DNA of 51,901 nt, taken from UMGS1649 sp045604405 (GTDB taxonomy: Bacteria; Bacillota; Clostridia; TANB77; CAG-465). Made by a program: the position numbers and the translations under genes. Positions within the stretch are counted from its first letter, which is position 1; each line of letters begins with the position of its first letter. Shown one piece after another: positions 1 through 8,140 of this stretch. The stretch is from NCBI GenBank assembly GCA_045604405.1, contig JAZUNZ010000039.1:1-51901 (forward strand). The letters are read 5' to 3'. The notes beneath the pieces are model-generated. The model was not told the origin of the DNA. It did no database searches and saw nothing but the letters and a program-made list of their open reading frames with translations.

Positions 1-1398
1 TCTCTAAATAGTACAGATATAATAGACAAAGCACAGGATGTAGTAGATGCATCAGATTTAAAAACGGTACAGCAATTAGCATCGATGTTGTGGGCAGATG
101 CATATGTAAGGGGTATAACAGAAGAAGTAGAATTAAGACAAGCAGTAATAAATGGTTTAACACAAGAAGGAATAGATACATCAAAATATGCAATAACAGT
201 AACAACAAGAGGGGTAGAGGTAGTAATGATACCAGAAGAATGGCAAGCAAGCGTAGCAAATATAGTAGACACAGTACCAATACCAAAAGGATTTGTAGCG
301 TCACCGTATGGAGCAAATGGAGATGTAAAAGCAGAAAATACAAAAGCTGGTGGACTTGTAATATATGAATTAACAGCAGATGAAATAAAAGCTGGAGCAA
401 CAACATTGCCAACAACAGAGACACAACATACATCATGGACAACAAGAAACCAATATGTATGGGTTCCAGTAGATAATTTTGAACAACAATTTGTAAGAAA
501 AGATTTTCTAAATAGTCCATCAAAAGTAGTAGATTCAAATGGAAAATACAACGCATTAGGAACAAATTATTGGGAAGTAATAGTAGATGAAGCAACAAAC
601 CTTCCTAAAACAACAATGGCAGAGCAAAGTGCAACATACATGTCAGCGGCAACACTTGCTGAAGTGCAAGAAATGTATGCAAGTGTAAAAGAATATGGTG
701 GATTTTATATAGCAAGATATGAAGCGGGAATAGAAAAACAAAGAACAAGCAAAAACGATGCAATAGTAAAGACATTAGCAAATGTACATTCAAAAATGAA
801 TAAAATACCATATAATTATATAAGATGGAGTTCTAGTAGTACAATGAATGTAGATACAGGAGCAGCGGTAGAAGTAGCAAGAAGTCTTTACCCAAATGAT
901 GCGACAAATACAACAGGAGTAGTGTCAACACTCACATATGGAGTACAGTGGGATAGAGCAGTGCAGTGGTTTATGGATACAAACGCAATGACTGAAGCAG
1001 AAGTAACAAAAACTACAGGTAGTACAGCGTATGGCAATTATTCTAACCACGATATAGCATCATATACAGAATTAAACACAGGCGCGCAGTATTCAAGTGA
1101 TTATGGCGTAAATTATGATAATGTAACATCTAGTTATACTAAAGGTTCAGATACAACAAATGCATCACATATATTAACAACAGGAGCATTAAAAGTAGCA
1201 AATGTAAATAACATATATGATATGGCTGGAAATATGTATGAATGGACGATGGAGGGCGGCGGCTTTGTCTTCCGTCCTATTCGTGGCGGCCACTTTTGCA
1301 ACTTCGGCGACAGTCCGGTTTCCGATCGTGGCATCGGCTACCCAGGCGACGCGTACTACTACCTCGGGTTCCGTTCCACACTTTATATAAAGAAGTAG
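1..1398 (+). CDS. DGR target protein with FGE-sulfatase/C-type-lectin domain, 5' partial
   Basis: The reading frame is open from base 1, so the true start lies left of the window and 465 residues are visible. The C-terminal half has the formylglycine-generating-enzyme/sulfatase-modifying-factor look, with an IYDMAGNMYEWT motif followed by RPIRGGHF; DGRs often diversify this C-type-lectin fold. The last 44 or so codons before TLYIKK form the variable repeat. They are GC-rich and rich in Tyr, Gly and Phe, unlike the Lys/Asn/Ile-rich body. The visible N-terminal part resembles the stretch behind the pilin-like helix of clostridial prepilin-like proteins, but the signal itself is not visible. By analogy with known DGR targets it is probably a surface-displayed ligand-binding protein; the ligand is unknown. 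The stop TAG is 16 bases after the VR. Confidence 0.9.
   Translation, partial: SLNSTDIIDKAQDVVDASDLKTVQQLASMLWADAYVRGITEEVELRQAVINGLTQEGIDTSKYAITVTTRGVEVVMIPEEWQASVANIVDTVPIPKGFVASPYGANGDVKAENTKAGGLVIYELTADEIKAGATTLPTTETQHTSWTTRNQYVWVPVDNFEQQFVRKDFLNSPSKVVDSNGKYNALGTNYWEVIVDEATNLPKTTMAEQSATYMSAATLAEVQEMYASVKEYGGFYIARYEAGIEKQRTSKNDAIVKTLANVHSKMNKIPYNYIRWSSSSTMNVDTGAAVEVARSLYPNDATNTTGVVSTLTYGVQWDRAVQWFMDTNAMTEAEVTKTTGSTAYGNYSNHDIASYTELNTGAQYSSDYGVNYDNVTSSYTKGSDTTNASHILTTGALKVANVNNIYDMAGNMYEWTMEGGGFVFRPIRGGHFCNFGDSPVSDRGIGYPGDAYYYLGFRSTLYIKK
1252..1382 (+). repeat. DGR variable repeat (VR)
   Basis: This 131-nt segment of the target gene aligns codon by codon with the template repeat at 3718-3851. 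TR AAC/AAT codons become GGC, GTC, TTC, CAC, TGC, TAC, ATC, CTC, GAC or GAT here, while codons without A are mostly identical. Only one of the 20 TR AAY codons is unchanged, and one is missing. The last 17 nt (GGGTTCCGTTCCACACT) are identical in both repeats and are the likely initiation-of-mutagenic-homology segment. A few non-A differences and the one-codon deletion lie in the 5' half. Confidence 0.93.
1381..1392. repeat. Perfect 12-nt palindrome immediately after the VR
   Basis: CTTTATATAAAG reads the same on both strands and overlaps the last bases of the VR. The matching position after the TR has no such palindrome. In the Bordetella phage DGR a hairpin or cruciform just downstream of the VR promotes homing. 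Whether this AT-rich palindrome does the same is inference. Confidence 0.4.
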
Positions 1399-1672
1399 CA
1401 CTGGTTCCTAGCGTTGCCTATTCATCGTTGTATGTATAGGCGAGTGCGAGATGCGCTTATGGTAAAGCGTATTACGGAGCGTAAGCGATGCATGGGCATC
1501 GCAATGAAATTGGCGTGTTATGCGCCAGTTTTGGTAAAATTAAATAAAAGAGCAGTGAAAATGAGGCGAATAACGCGCCAATTTCATAAGCGGAGTATAC
1601 TCCTAGCGGAGTATGGCAAGACATAAACGTTAGATGTTTTATGTCCACCATGCTTCTACTAGGAGGTTTTTT
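1399..1672. other. Stem-loop-rich spacer between DGR target and accessory genes
   Basis: No convincing gene is present. The stretch is higher in GC than its surroundings and holds a run of inverted repeats: a 5-bp stem near 1420-1440 (CCTAT/ATAGG); a 7-bp stem with a 4-nt loop at 1485-1502 (GCGATGC/GCATCGC); a 17-nt arm pair with one mismatch at 1504-1520 and 1571-1587; a perfect palindrome GGAGTATACTCC at 1592-1603 inside a direct repeat AGCGGAGTAT (1589-1598 and 1605-1614); and an 8-bp stem at 1620-1627/1638-1645 just before the next ribosome binding site. It could be a structured RNA, a target-recognition element or a remnant of a small mobile element. Confidence 0.5.
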
Positions 1673-2212
1673 ATGTATTATGAGTTATTTGACAAAGTAT
1701 TTTCAGACAATGAAAATAAAATATGTATATTTGAAATAGGAGCATTCTATATTGTAATAGAGGAACAAGCTGTATATTTAAGCGAGTTATTAGGCTTAAA
1801 AAAGGTGTGTTTTGCACCCGGAATTTGTAAGGTGGGATTCCCTAAAGGAAGTCTTTCAAAATATGTAAAAAAGCTAACAGATTTAAGTGTAAGCTTTGTA
1901 GTGCTTTCTGCATGCAATGTGGATAGTTCGGCAGATTATATATATGGAGTTAAAGGCTTTAAGAAAAAATGTGAATATATAGATGAAAGATTTGTATTAG
2001 ATAAAGCTAAATATATTTGTGATTGTAATAAATGCATCTTTAAGAAAACAGAAATAATGAAGGAACTAGATAATTGCAAAAGAAGTATAGCAGTACTTGG
2101 AAACAAGATTAGTACATTAAGTATAATGAGCGACAATGAAGTTATATGTGACTTTAGACCAAATGAAAGTGAGTATGAAGAGTTAATGATATGGGGAAGT
2201 TTAGATGAATAA
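1673..2212 (+). CDS. MutS-domain-I-like DGR accessory protein (MSL type)
   Basis: This 179-residue protein starts at the ATG spaced six bases after a strong AGGAGG; an upstream in-frame ATG lies in the stem-loop region and has no such site. Residues 15-65 resemble the mismatch-recognition domain I of MutS: FEIGAFY at 20-26 matches the MutS FEIGDFYELF type, followed by an LGL motif and GFPKGS near 55-60. There is no MutS clamp, lever or ATPase domain. MutS-like accessory proteins are known in some DGRs beside Avd and HRDC types, so a role in retrohoming or cDNA handling is plausible but unproven. A Cys cluster near residues 119-125 (CDCNKC) could bind metal. The gene overlaps avd by eight bases, so they are probably translated together. 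Confidence 0.75.
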   Translation: MYYELFDKVFSDNENKICIFEIGAFYIVIEEQAVYLSELLGLKKVCFAPGICKVGFPKGSLSKYVKKLTDLSVSFVVLSACNVDSSADYIYGVKGFKKKCEYIDERFVLDKAKYICDCNKCIFKKTEIMKELDNCKRSIAVLGNKISTLSIMSDNEVICDFRPNESEYEELMIWGSLDE

Positions 2213-2645
2213 TAACAAGTATATTAATAATAACTCTGTTCATAAGTCTTCAGTTGCTTCTAAATCTAAGCAAGACATATTGTATATGCTGCCTAAAATG
2301 GAAAGACATATAGAATATGTGTTGGGAGTAGTATTGAAACTACCAAGAATAGAGAAATTTAATATAGGACAAGAGATGAAACTGGTTGTATATGACACAT
2401 TAAAAAACATATTGTATTTAAGTAAAGTTAATATATCATATAGGTTAAGTGTAGCAAATATTATAGATGCAAATATATCTTATGAAAAGGCATTAGTTAG
2501 GATAATGTATAGGTTTAGGTATATAGACAACAAAAAATATATGTATATGATGGATGAGTTAATTACTTTAGGTAATATGTTAGGAGCATATATTAAGTAT
2601 TTGCATAATCTAAATAATTTAAATGAAAATTCTTCTAAAGGGTAA
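2205..2645 (+). CDS. avd: DGR accessory variability determinant, Avd-like four-helix protein
   Basis: This is a basic, all-helical protein of 146 residues. Avd is a small pentameric four-helix-bundle protein that binds the DGR reverse transcriptase and TR RNA and is needed for mutagenic homing. The core here (from about residue 25) has the family pattern: MLPKMERHIEYV, then LPRIEKFNIGQEM, a helix with KNILYLSKVNISYR, and a long final helix. The first 20 residues are Asn/Ser-rich and probably disordered. The gene sits between the MutS-like gene (eight-base overlap) and the reverse transcriptase (6-nt gap), so it is part of one operon. Confidence 0.8.
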   Translation: MNNNKYINNNSVHKSSVASKSKQDILYMLPKMERHIEYVLGVVLKLPRIEKFNIGQEMKLVVYDTLKNILYLSKVNISYRLSVANIIDANISYEKALVRIMYRFRYIDNKKYMYMMDELITLGNMLGAYIKYLHNLNNLNENSSKG

Positions 2646-2651
2646 CATCTT

Positions 2652-3680
2652 ATGGCTAAAAGAAAAAATAACATATATCTTGCAAACTGCACTTATGACA
2701 AACTATATGAAGCATATACAATATGTAAAAAAGGAAAGAGTAATAGATTAGATGTAATAATATTTAGTATGGATTTAGAGAAGAATTTGAAGGAAATACT
2801 TAGTAATTTGTTAAATTGTAATTATACTTTTTCCCCATATAATCTGTTTTATGTATATGAACCAAAGAAAAGAAAAATATTAGCGGCTACATTTAGAGAT
2901 AGAATAGTACATACATGGTATGTGAATTCATTTATACTACCATATTTTATACCAACATTTATTCATAGTTCTTATGCTTGTATAAAAGGTCGCGGAATGC
3001 ACATGGCAGCAAAGGATGTACAAAAAGGTTTAAGATCTTGTAGTAAACTATTTTCAAATCCCTATGTGCTAAAAATGGATATAACAAAATTCTTTGAAAA
3101 TATTAATAGAGATAAAGTATATGAATTAGTTATGAGAAAAATAAAAGATAGGAGAGTGCTTAAACTTACTTTAGAAATTCTTAATTCTTCAAGCTGTTAT
3201 GATGAGGGACCTGGTATTAGTCTGCCTATTGGAAATTATACCTCACAAATGTTTGCAAACATATATTTAAACGAACTAGATAGATTTATTAAAGATAAAC
3301 TGCATGTTAAGTGGTATTATCGCTATATGGACGATATGGTGTTAATTTTAAAAGATAAAGAAAATGCTAGACAGTGTTTATCTTTAATAAAAGAGTTTTT
3401 AAGCGATAAGTATGTTGGATTGAATTTATCTTTAAATAACAAAACCCAAACATTTAAATTAAGTCAAGGAGTAAATTTTTGTGGATACAAAATTAATGTG
3501 TTTGGAATGAGAATAAGAGATAAAGGAAAGAAAAAGCTATTGAGAAAACTAAAGTGGCTAGATTATAATTTTACCAATGGAAATATTACTGTTAATGATA
3601 TAAAAAGATATTTTGCAGGACATTTAGGATATATTAAACATGCAGATATATATGGAATAGTTAAGAAATATTTAAGTTAA
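2652..3680 (+). CDS. DGR reverse transcriptase
   Basis: This 342-residue reverse transcriptase copies the TR RNA with adenine-specific errors to make the cDNA that replaces the VR. Motif 3 holds the first catalytic Asp (KMDITKFF, Asp near 143). Motif 4 is LPIGNYTSQ at 191-199, the IGNxTSQ form typical of DGR enzymes and different from group II intron or retron enzymes. The catalytic box is YMDD at 225-228, followed by a short thumb. There is no maturase or endonuclease domain, and the length is normal for the family. It follows avd by six bases and ends 37 bases before the TR, giving the order target-MSL-avd-RT-TR. Confidence 0.96.
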   Translation: MAKRKNNIYLANCTYDKLYEAYTICKKGKSNRLDVIIFSMDLEKNLKEILSNLLNCNYTFSPYNLFYVYEPKKRKILAATFRDRIVHTWYVNSFILPYFIPTFIHSSYACIKGRGMHMAAKDVQKGLRSCSKLFSNPYVLKMDITKFFENINRDKVYELVMRKIKDRRVLKLTLEILNSSSCYDEGPGISLPIGNYTSQMFANIYLNELDRFIKDKLHVKWYYRYMDDMVLILKDKENARQCLSLIKEFLSDKYVGLNLSLNNKTQTFKLSQGVNFCGYKINVFGMRIRDKGKKKLLRKLKWLDYNFTNGNITVNDIKRYFAGHLGYIKHADIYGIVKKYLS

Positions 3681-4038
3681 ATTTTAATTTACAAATCACA
3701 CATTAGGGTAAACTTGTGAGGGCAACAATGCTAACAACCGTGCTATTCATGGCGGCAACTTTAACAACAACGGCGACAACAATCCGGTTTCCAATCGTAA
3801 CAACAACAACCCAGACAACGCGAACAACAACAACGGGTTCCGTTCCACACTCTAATACTTATGGGATTATATATTTTAAGGAATATATACAGTGTGTATT
3901 AGTATTAAAGAGAGTTTATCCTTCCTATTATAGGTAAAGAATATTTAAATGTATTGTTTTAGTAATAATGTATACATTTGTTCATTATGAAAGAACAACA
4001 CATTTGTTTATTTATATTAAATTGTTAGGAGAAAGCTT
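3681..4038. other. Non-coding TR transcript region
   Basis: Besides the TR, this 358-nt gap holds about 190 nt of AT-rich DNA after it. A 7-bp inverted repeat (CTAATAC at 3852-3858, GTATTAG at 3896-3902) begins directly at the TR 3' end and may fold the TR RNA tail that primes or positions reverse transcription. No further gene is seen. Confidence 0.5.
3718..3851 (+). repeat. DGR template repeat (TR)
   Basis: This 134-nt donor repeat aligns with the VR at 1252-1382. In the VR frame it has 20 AAC/AAT codons in 45, giving maximal spread when A is randomised without creating stop codons. It is markedly more GC-rich than the flanking DNA. The open frame that can be read through it in another phase is a by-product and not a gene. 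The identical 3' 17 nt are at 3835-3851. The TR must be transcribed; no separate promoter is obvious, so read-through from the RT gene is likely. Confidence 0.94.
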
Positions 4039-4290
4039 ATGAATAGAGCATATTTATTTGGAAAAATTATTTCTAAATCAAAACTTAAGTATATTATTTC
4101 GCCTAAGTTACAAGTGTATATTTCGATAGTTATTGAAACAATTTCTGGAGAAAAATTTAAATGCATTGTAAATGAGAATATACTAAGTAATACTGTGAAT
4201 ATATCGTTAATGGAATATGTGTATGTTATAGCAGAATGTAGTGTAAATAATGATGAATTATATTTAATATGTAAAGAAATATATAGCTAG
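4039..4290 (+). CDS. Small OB-fold/SSB-like protein
   Basis: This 83-residue protein starts after a good AGGAGA site. Its N-terminus (MNRAYLFGKIISKSKLKY) resembles the opening strand and turn of single-stranded-DNA-binding proteins and PriB (MNxxxLxGxLxxxPELRY), and the rest alternates strands with a GEKFKCIV segment and a closing YVYVIAECSV strand. It lacks the acidic SSB tail. It lies between the DGR template repeat and recG. A role in handling single-stranded cDNA is attractive but inferred from position only; a general nucleic-acid-binding role or an unrelated beta barrel are alternatives. Confidence 0.45.
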   Translation: MNRAYLFGKIISKSKLKYIISPKLQVYISIVIETISGEKFKCIVNENILSNTVNISLMEYVYVIAECSVNNDELYLICKEIYS

Positions 4291-4368
4291 CAATTATATT
4301 TTATGGTCGGGTTTTGGTAATTTCTTAATATTTTATGAGATACAACAAACAAATGTTTATGTTTTTTC

Positions 4369-4398
4369 TTGACAATGATTGTTCTCTTGTGATATACT
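4369..4398 (+). promoter_or_regulatory. Promoter of recG
   Basis: TTGACA at 4369-4374, 18-nt spacer and extended -10 TGATATACT (hexamer 4393-4398). The predicted start is near 4405, only about 9 nt before the recG ATG, with GGTGAT as ribosome binding site. Confidence 0.7.
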
Positions 4399-4413
4399 CT
4401 TGCTGGTGATTAA

Positions 4414-6471
4414 ATGAAATCATTAATGTTAGATGAAAATGTACAATATTTAAAAGGTGTCGGTCCTACTAGGGTTAAGCATTTTGAAAAATTGGGAATA
4501 AAAACAGTATATGATTTACTTACATACTTTCCAAGAGAATATGAAGATAGAAATAATATAAAAAAAATACAGGATTTTATAATAGGTGAAAATGTTGTAT
4601 TTATTGCAAGAATATCTACAAAACCTCAAATAAGAAGAAAAGGTAGAGGGTTTAGCCTAACATATTTTTATGTGTCAGACAACACGGCTAGAGTTAAAGT
4701 GAGCATCTTCAACCAAGCGTACTTAAATGATAAGCTAGAAGTAGATAAAGAGTATGCTTTTTATGGAAAAGTAGAGGAGGCGCAAGGTCGCTTTGAAATA
4801 GTAAATCCTGTTATGGTTGAAGTGGAAAAACTAGACAAAATAAAAGGTTATTATCCAATCTATCCATTAACAGCGGGATTAAAAAATGGCTATCTTGCAA
4901 AAATAATATCTGAATTATTAGATAAAAAATATGCTTTGCCAGAAGTTTTAAGTTCAGAACTTAGGCAAAAGTATGCTTTGTGTGAGATAAATTATGCACT
5001 AGAGCAAATTCATAGACCTGTAAGTTTTGAAGCAATAGCTGAAGCACGCAAAAGATTAATATTCGAAGAATTATTTATGTTACAGCTAGCACTTCTTACA
5101 ATGAGAAATCAAAATTTTGCCTCTAAAAAAGGTATAGAATTTAAAGATACAAACTATGATGAGTTTTTAAAAATTCTTCCGTTTGAATTAACTGGAGCGC
5201 AAGTACGTGTAATAAATGAAATAATGAAAGATATGGCATCAGACAAATCTATGAATAGACTTGTTCAAGGGGATGTAGGTAGTGGTAAAACTATAGTTGC
5301 TGCAATTGCTATGTACGTTGCTGTAAAAAATGGCTACCAGACAGCATTAATGGCTCCAACTACGATACTAGCAAAACAGCACTATGAAGAACTAAAAAAA
5401 TATTTTTCTAAATTTAATATGACAGTTGAGCTTTTAACGGGAAGTACAACTAAAAAGAATAAAGATATAATGTTAGAAAAATTAAAAGAGGGTAAGATAG
5501 ATGTATTAATAGGTACAAATGCATTAGTATCAGACAATGTTGAATTTAAAAATGCAGGCCTTATTATAACAGACGAGCAACATAGATTTGGCGTTAAACA
5601 AAGAATGAAGCTAAATAGCAAAGGGGATAATACAGACGTACTTGTTATGACGGCGACACCTATTCCAAGAACGTTGGCATTAATGGTATATTCAGACCTA
5701 GATATGAGCATTATAGATGAACTTCCAAAAGGAAGAATTCCAATAAAAACATATGTAGTAAACGAAAAACTTGAGGAAAGAGTAGATAATTTTATACGAA
5801 AAGAAATAGATAAGGGTAGACAAGCATATATTGTATGTCCACTAATTGAAGAAAATGAAGAGTTGGATTTGACTGATGCAACTAATATCTATGAAAAATA
5901 TAAAAATGAGGTATTTCCGGAGTATGAAGTTGGATTTTTGCATGGTAAGATGAAAAAGAAAGAAAAAGAAGATGTAATGCAAGACTTCAAAGACGGAAAA
6001 ATAAATATTATAGTATCTACAACAGTAATAGAAGTAGGCGTAAACGTTCCCAATGCAACTCTAATGATAATTGAAGATTCAGACAGATTTGGCTTAGCTA
6101 CGCTTCACCAGTTAAGAGGAAGAGTAGGAAGGTCTATACATGAATCATATTGCGTGTTAAAAACAAAAAATATGAGTTCTAAATGTAGAGAACGTTTAGG
6201 CATAATGGTAAAATCCAATAATGGATTTGAAATTGCAGAGAAGGATTTAGAACTTCGTGGACCTGGGGATTTCTTTGGCATAAGGCAACATGGTTTGCCA
6301 GAATTTAAACTTGCAAATTTACTTACGGATGTAAAGCTTTTAAAGCTTTCTAATGATGCTGCAAAAGAAATCATAAGCCAAGACCCTGAATTTAAACTAC
6401 CTGAAAACAAAGTGTTAAAACAAGAATTGTTTGGTAGATATAATGAACAATTATTAAACATTGGCACCTAG
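4414..6471 (+). CDS. recG: ATP-dependent DNA helicase RecG
   Basis: RecG remodels stalled replication forks and Holliday junctions. The 685 residues match the usual length. The N-terminal wedge domain starts with YLKGVGPTRVKHFEKLGI and FPREYEDR and contains an OB fold that grips the junction. Helicase motif I is GDVGSGKT near residues 287-294, motif II is the DEQH box near 386, motif III is VMTATPIPRTLA and motif VI is QLRGRVGR. The C-terminal TRG-type region (ELRGPGDFFGIRQHG) is intact. The gene is transcribed from its own promoter and closed by a terminator. Confidence 0.97.
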   Translation: MKSLMLDENVQYLKGVGPTRVKHFEKLGIKTVYDLLTYFPREYEDRNNIKKIQDFIIGENVVFIARISTKPQIRRKGRGFSLTYFYVSDNTARVKVSIFNQAYLNDKLEVDKEYAFYGKVEEAQGRFEIVNPVMVEVEKLDKIKGYYPIYPLTAGLKNGYLAKIISELLDKKYALPEVLSSELRQKYALCEINYALEQIHRPVSFEAIAEARKRLIFEELFMLQLALLTMRNQNFASKKGIEFKDTNYDEFLKILPFELTGAQVRVINEIMKDMASDKSMNRLVQGDVGSGKTIVAAIAMYVAVKNGYQTALMAPTTILAKQHYEELKKYFSKFNMTVELLTGSTTKKNKDIMLEKLKEGKIDVLIGTNALVSDNVEFKNAGLIITDEQHRFGVKQRMKLNSKGDNTDVLVMTATPIPRTLALMVYSDLDMSIIDELPKGRIPIKTYVVNEKLEERVDNFIRKEIDKGRQAYIVCPLIEENEELDLTDATNIYEKYKNEVFPEYEVGFLHGKMKKKEKEDVMQDFKDGKINIIVSTTVIEVGVNVPNATLMIIEDSDRFGLATLHQLRGRVGRSIHESYCVLKTKNMSSKCRERLGIMVKSNNGFEIAEKDLELRGPGDFFGIRQHGLPEFKLANLLTDVKLLKLSNDAAKEIISQDPEFKLPENKVLKQELFGRYNEQLLNIGT

Positions 6472-6508
6472 GATGAACAAGTATTAACACAAGAATATTA
6501 TAGTTAAA

Positions 6509-6545
6509 AGCTATGTAATAATATGTATTATTACATAGTTTTTTC
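6509..6545 (+). terminator. Rho-independent terminator after recG
   Basis: Perfect 13-bp inverted repeat (6511-6523 with 6526-6538) followed by a T run. Confidence 0.8.
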
Positions 6546-6630
6546 TATATCTAAATTTATAAAACACTTCCACATGTTGTAATAATATTTTTACGTACTC
6601 ATATTATTTACTATGTAGGAGTGTGGTTTT

Positions 6631-6993
6631 ATGGAGAATATAAAACAATATACAAAATTTTTATTAATATCATATGCAATAGCGATTGTACTTCTTTGTT
6701 TAAGCGCGGTTGTTTTTGCATATACTAACATAAACGATAGCTTAATTAATATATTTGTTTTTGTAATAATAGTTATTACCAATCTAATAGGTAGTGTGTT
6801 ATTAAGTAGTAAAATTAAGAAAAGAGGACTGCTTGTTGGGCTGCTATTTGGAATAATATATTTTTTAATAATCTATTTATTATCTGCAATATTTTACACA
6901 GGCTTTTTTATAAACAAGGCGGTAGGATTATATCTTTTAATGAGCAGTGTAAGCGGAATAGTTGGTGGAATTATCGGAGTAAATATTAGGTGA
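6631..6993 (+). CDS. TIGR04086-type small membrane protein
   Basis: This 120-residue protein is made almost entirely of four membrane helices (about 9-30, 38-58, 66-88 and 95-117) with a short basic loop (KIKKRG) between helices 2 and 3. Size, the two-plus-two helix layout and the Gly-rich last helix (SGIVGGIIGVNIR) fit the TIGR04086/YrzE-like family of Firmicutes, whose function is unknown. It is followed 7 nt later by spoIVB and probably cotranscribed with it, which would fit a role in sporulation, but that is only context. Confidence 0.6.
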   Translation: MENIKQYTKFLLISYAIAIVLLCLSAVVFAYTNINDSLINIFVFVIIVITNLIGSVLLSSKIKKRGLLVGLLFGIIYFLIIYLLSAIFYTGFFINKAVGLYLLMSSVSGIVGGIIGVNIR

Positions 6994-7000
6994 GATAACC

Positions 7001-8068
7001 ATGAAATTAAAATATATAAAGTTTCAGGAGAGTAAAAGGACAAAAATTCTTTTTATAATACTTGCATTTTTAGTAGCACTATATATTGGACTTGGATATT
7101 TAGAATCGCGACAAGTTATTGCAAGCAAAGTAGAGTTTGAGAATGAAACAAAAGATAAGGAGTTTATTTTAGGCGGGGAGTCGTGTGGAATAAAACTGCT
7201 AGCTTCTGGGGTATTGGTGGTTGAAGTGGATAACAAGAATATAGACTTGGAAGTAAGCGATATAATACTTGAAATAAATGGAGTATCAATAGATAGTAAT
7301 CAAGAACTTATAGAATATATAAATAATGAAGAAATAAAAGGTAAAGAAATTACACTTACTATAGAAAGAGCTGGCGCAGTAAAAAACATAAAAGCAAAAC
7401 CAATATACAATGAAAATAGCGGATATTATGAACTAGGCCTTTGGGTTAAAGATAGCAGTGCTGGCGTTGGAATGATAACTTTTTATGAATTAACAAATAA
7501 ATATTTTGCAGCTCTAGGTCATGGGATTACAGAAACAAGTAAAAATATAGTTCTGCCGATACAAAGTGGAGCAATTGTTAAATCAAAAATAACCTCTATA
7601 AATAGAGGTTATCCGAAAGAGCCAGGAGATATTAGAGGGACGATATATAAAGAAGTATATGGTCAAATTAGAAAAAATACCATAAATGGAATATATGGTG
7701 TACTTGAAAATATAGACCTTTTAAGTAAAAAACAAACTATAAAAGCCGCATATAAAAATGAAATAAAACAAGGACCAGCTCAAATTTATTGTACGCTAGA
7801 TAATAATGAGGTAACAGCTTATAATATAGAAATAACAAATGTCCTTACGGACTCGGGTTCAAACAAGAATATGATTTTACAAGTCACAGATAAAACGTTA
7901 CTAGAAAAGACGGGAGGAATAGTTCAGGGGATGAGTGGAAGCCCTATAGTTCAAGATGGAAAGCTTATAGGAGCAGTTACACATGTGTTTTTGAATGATC
8001 CGACAAAAGGTTATGGAGTATTTATAGAAAATATGATAGATGATATGACTAGTGTGGATATAAATTGA
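7001..8068 (+). CDS. spoIVB: SpoIVB serine peptidase (S55)
   Basis: SpoIVB is secreted from the forespore into the intermembrane space, where it cleaves SpoIVFA and so triggers pro-sigma-K processing in the mother cell. The 355-residue protein has an N-terminal membrane anchor (about 16-34), a PDZ domain (about 60-130, with SDIILEINGVSI) and an S55 peptidase domain with His174 in ALGHGI and Ser312 in GMSGSPI. It is shorter than the Bacillus protein, mainly in the N-terminal linker, but both catalytic motifs are present. In many Firmicutes spo0A follows directly; here it does not. Confidence 0.93.
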   Translation: MKLKYIKFQESKRTKILFIILAFLVALYIGLGYLESRQVIASKVEFENETKDKEFILGGESCGIKLLASGVLVVEVDNKNIDLEVSDIILEINGVSIDSNQELIEYINNEEIKGKEITLTIERAGAVKNIKAKPIYNENSGYYELGLWVKDSSAGVGMITFYELTNKYFAALGHGITETSKNIVLPIQSGAIVKSKITSINRGYPKEPGDIRGTIYKEVYGQIRKNTINGIYGVLENIDLLSKKQTIKAAYKNEIKQGPAQIYCTLDNNEVTAYNIEITNVLTDSGSNKNMILQVTDKTLLEKTGGIVQGMSGSPIVQDGKLIGAVTHVFLNDPTKGYGVFIENMIDDMTSVDIN

Positions 8069-8092
8069 AATTCTAATAAAGTTATGATATAA
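8064..8092 (+). promoter_or_regulatory. Promoter of the Cys-rich orphan gene
   Basis: TTGAAA, a 17-nt spacer and TATAAT, with the -35 box overlapping the spoIVB stop codon. It gives the next gene its own transcript. Confidence 0.55.
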
Positions 8093-8140
8093 TAAACAAA
8101 ATTAAAAATAAATCTTATATAATTATTATGGGAGACTATT

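Noticed and set aside
1414..1626. Basic 70-codon frame after the DGR target
   Set aside because: No ribosome site, odd composition, and the sequence is a series of stem-loops.
2652..3680. Group II intron maturase or retron reverse transcriptase
   Set aside because: No maturase or endonuclease domain, no domain V-like RNA, and the IGNxTSQ motif and TR/VR pair point to a DGR.
3716..3937. Open frame rich in Thr across the template repeat
   Set aside because: It is the TR read in another phase; the repeat AAC codons produce ACA/ACT runs. The match with the VR explains the sequence.
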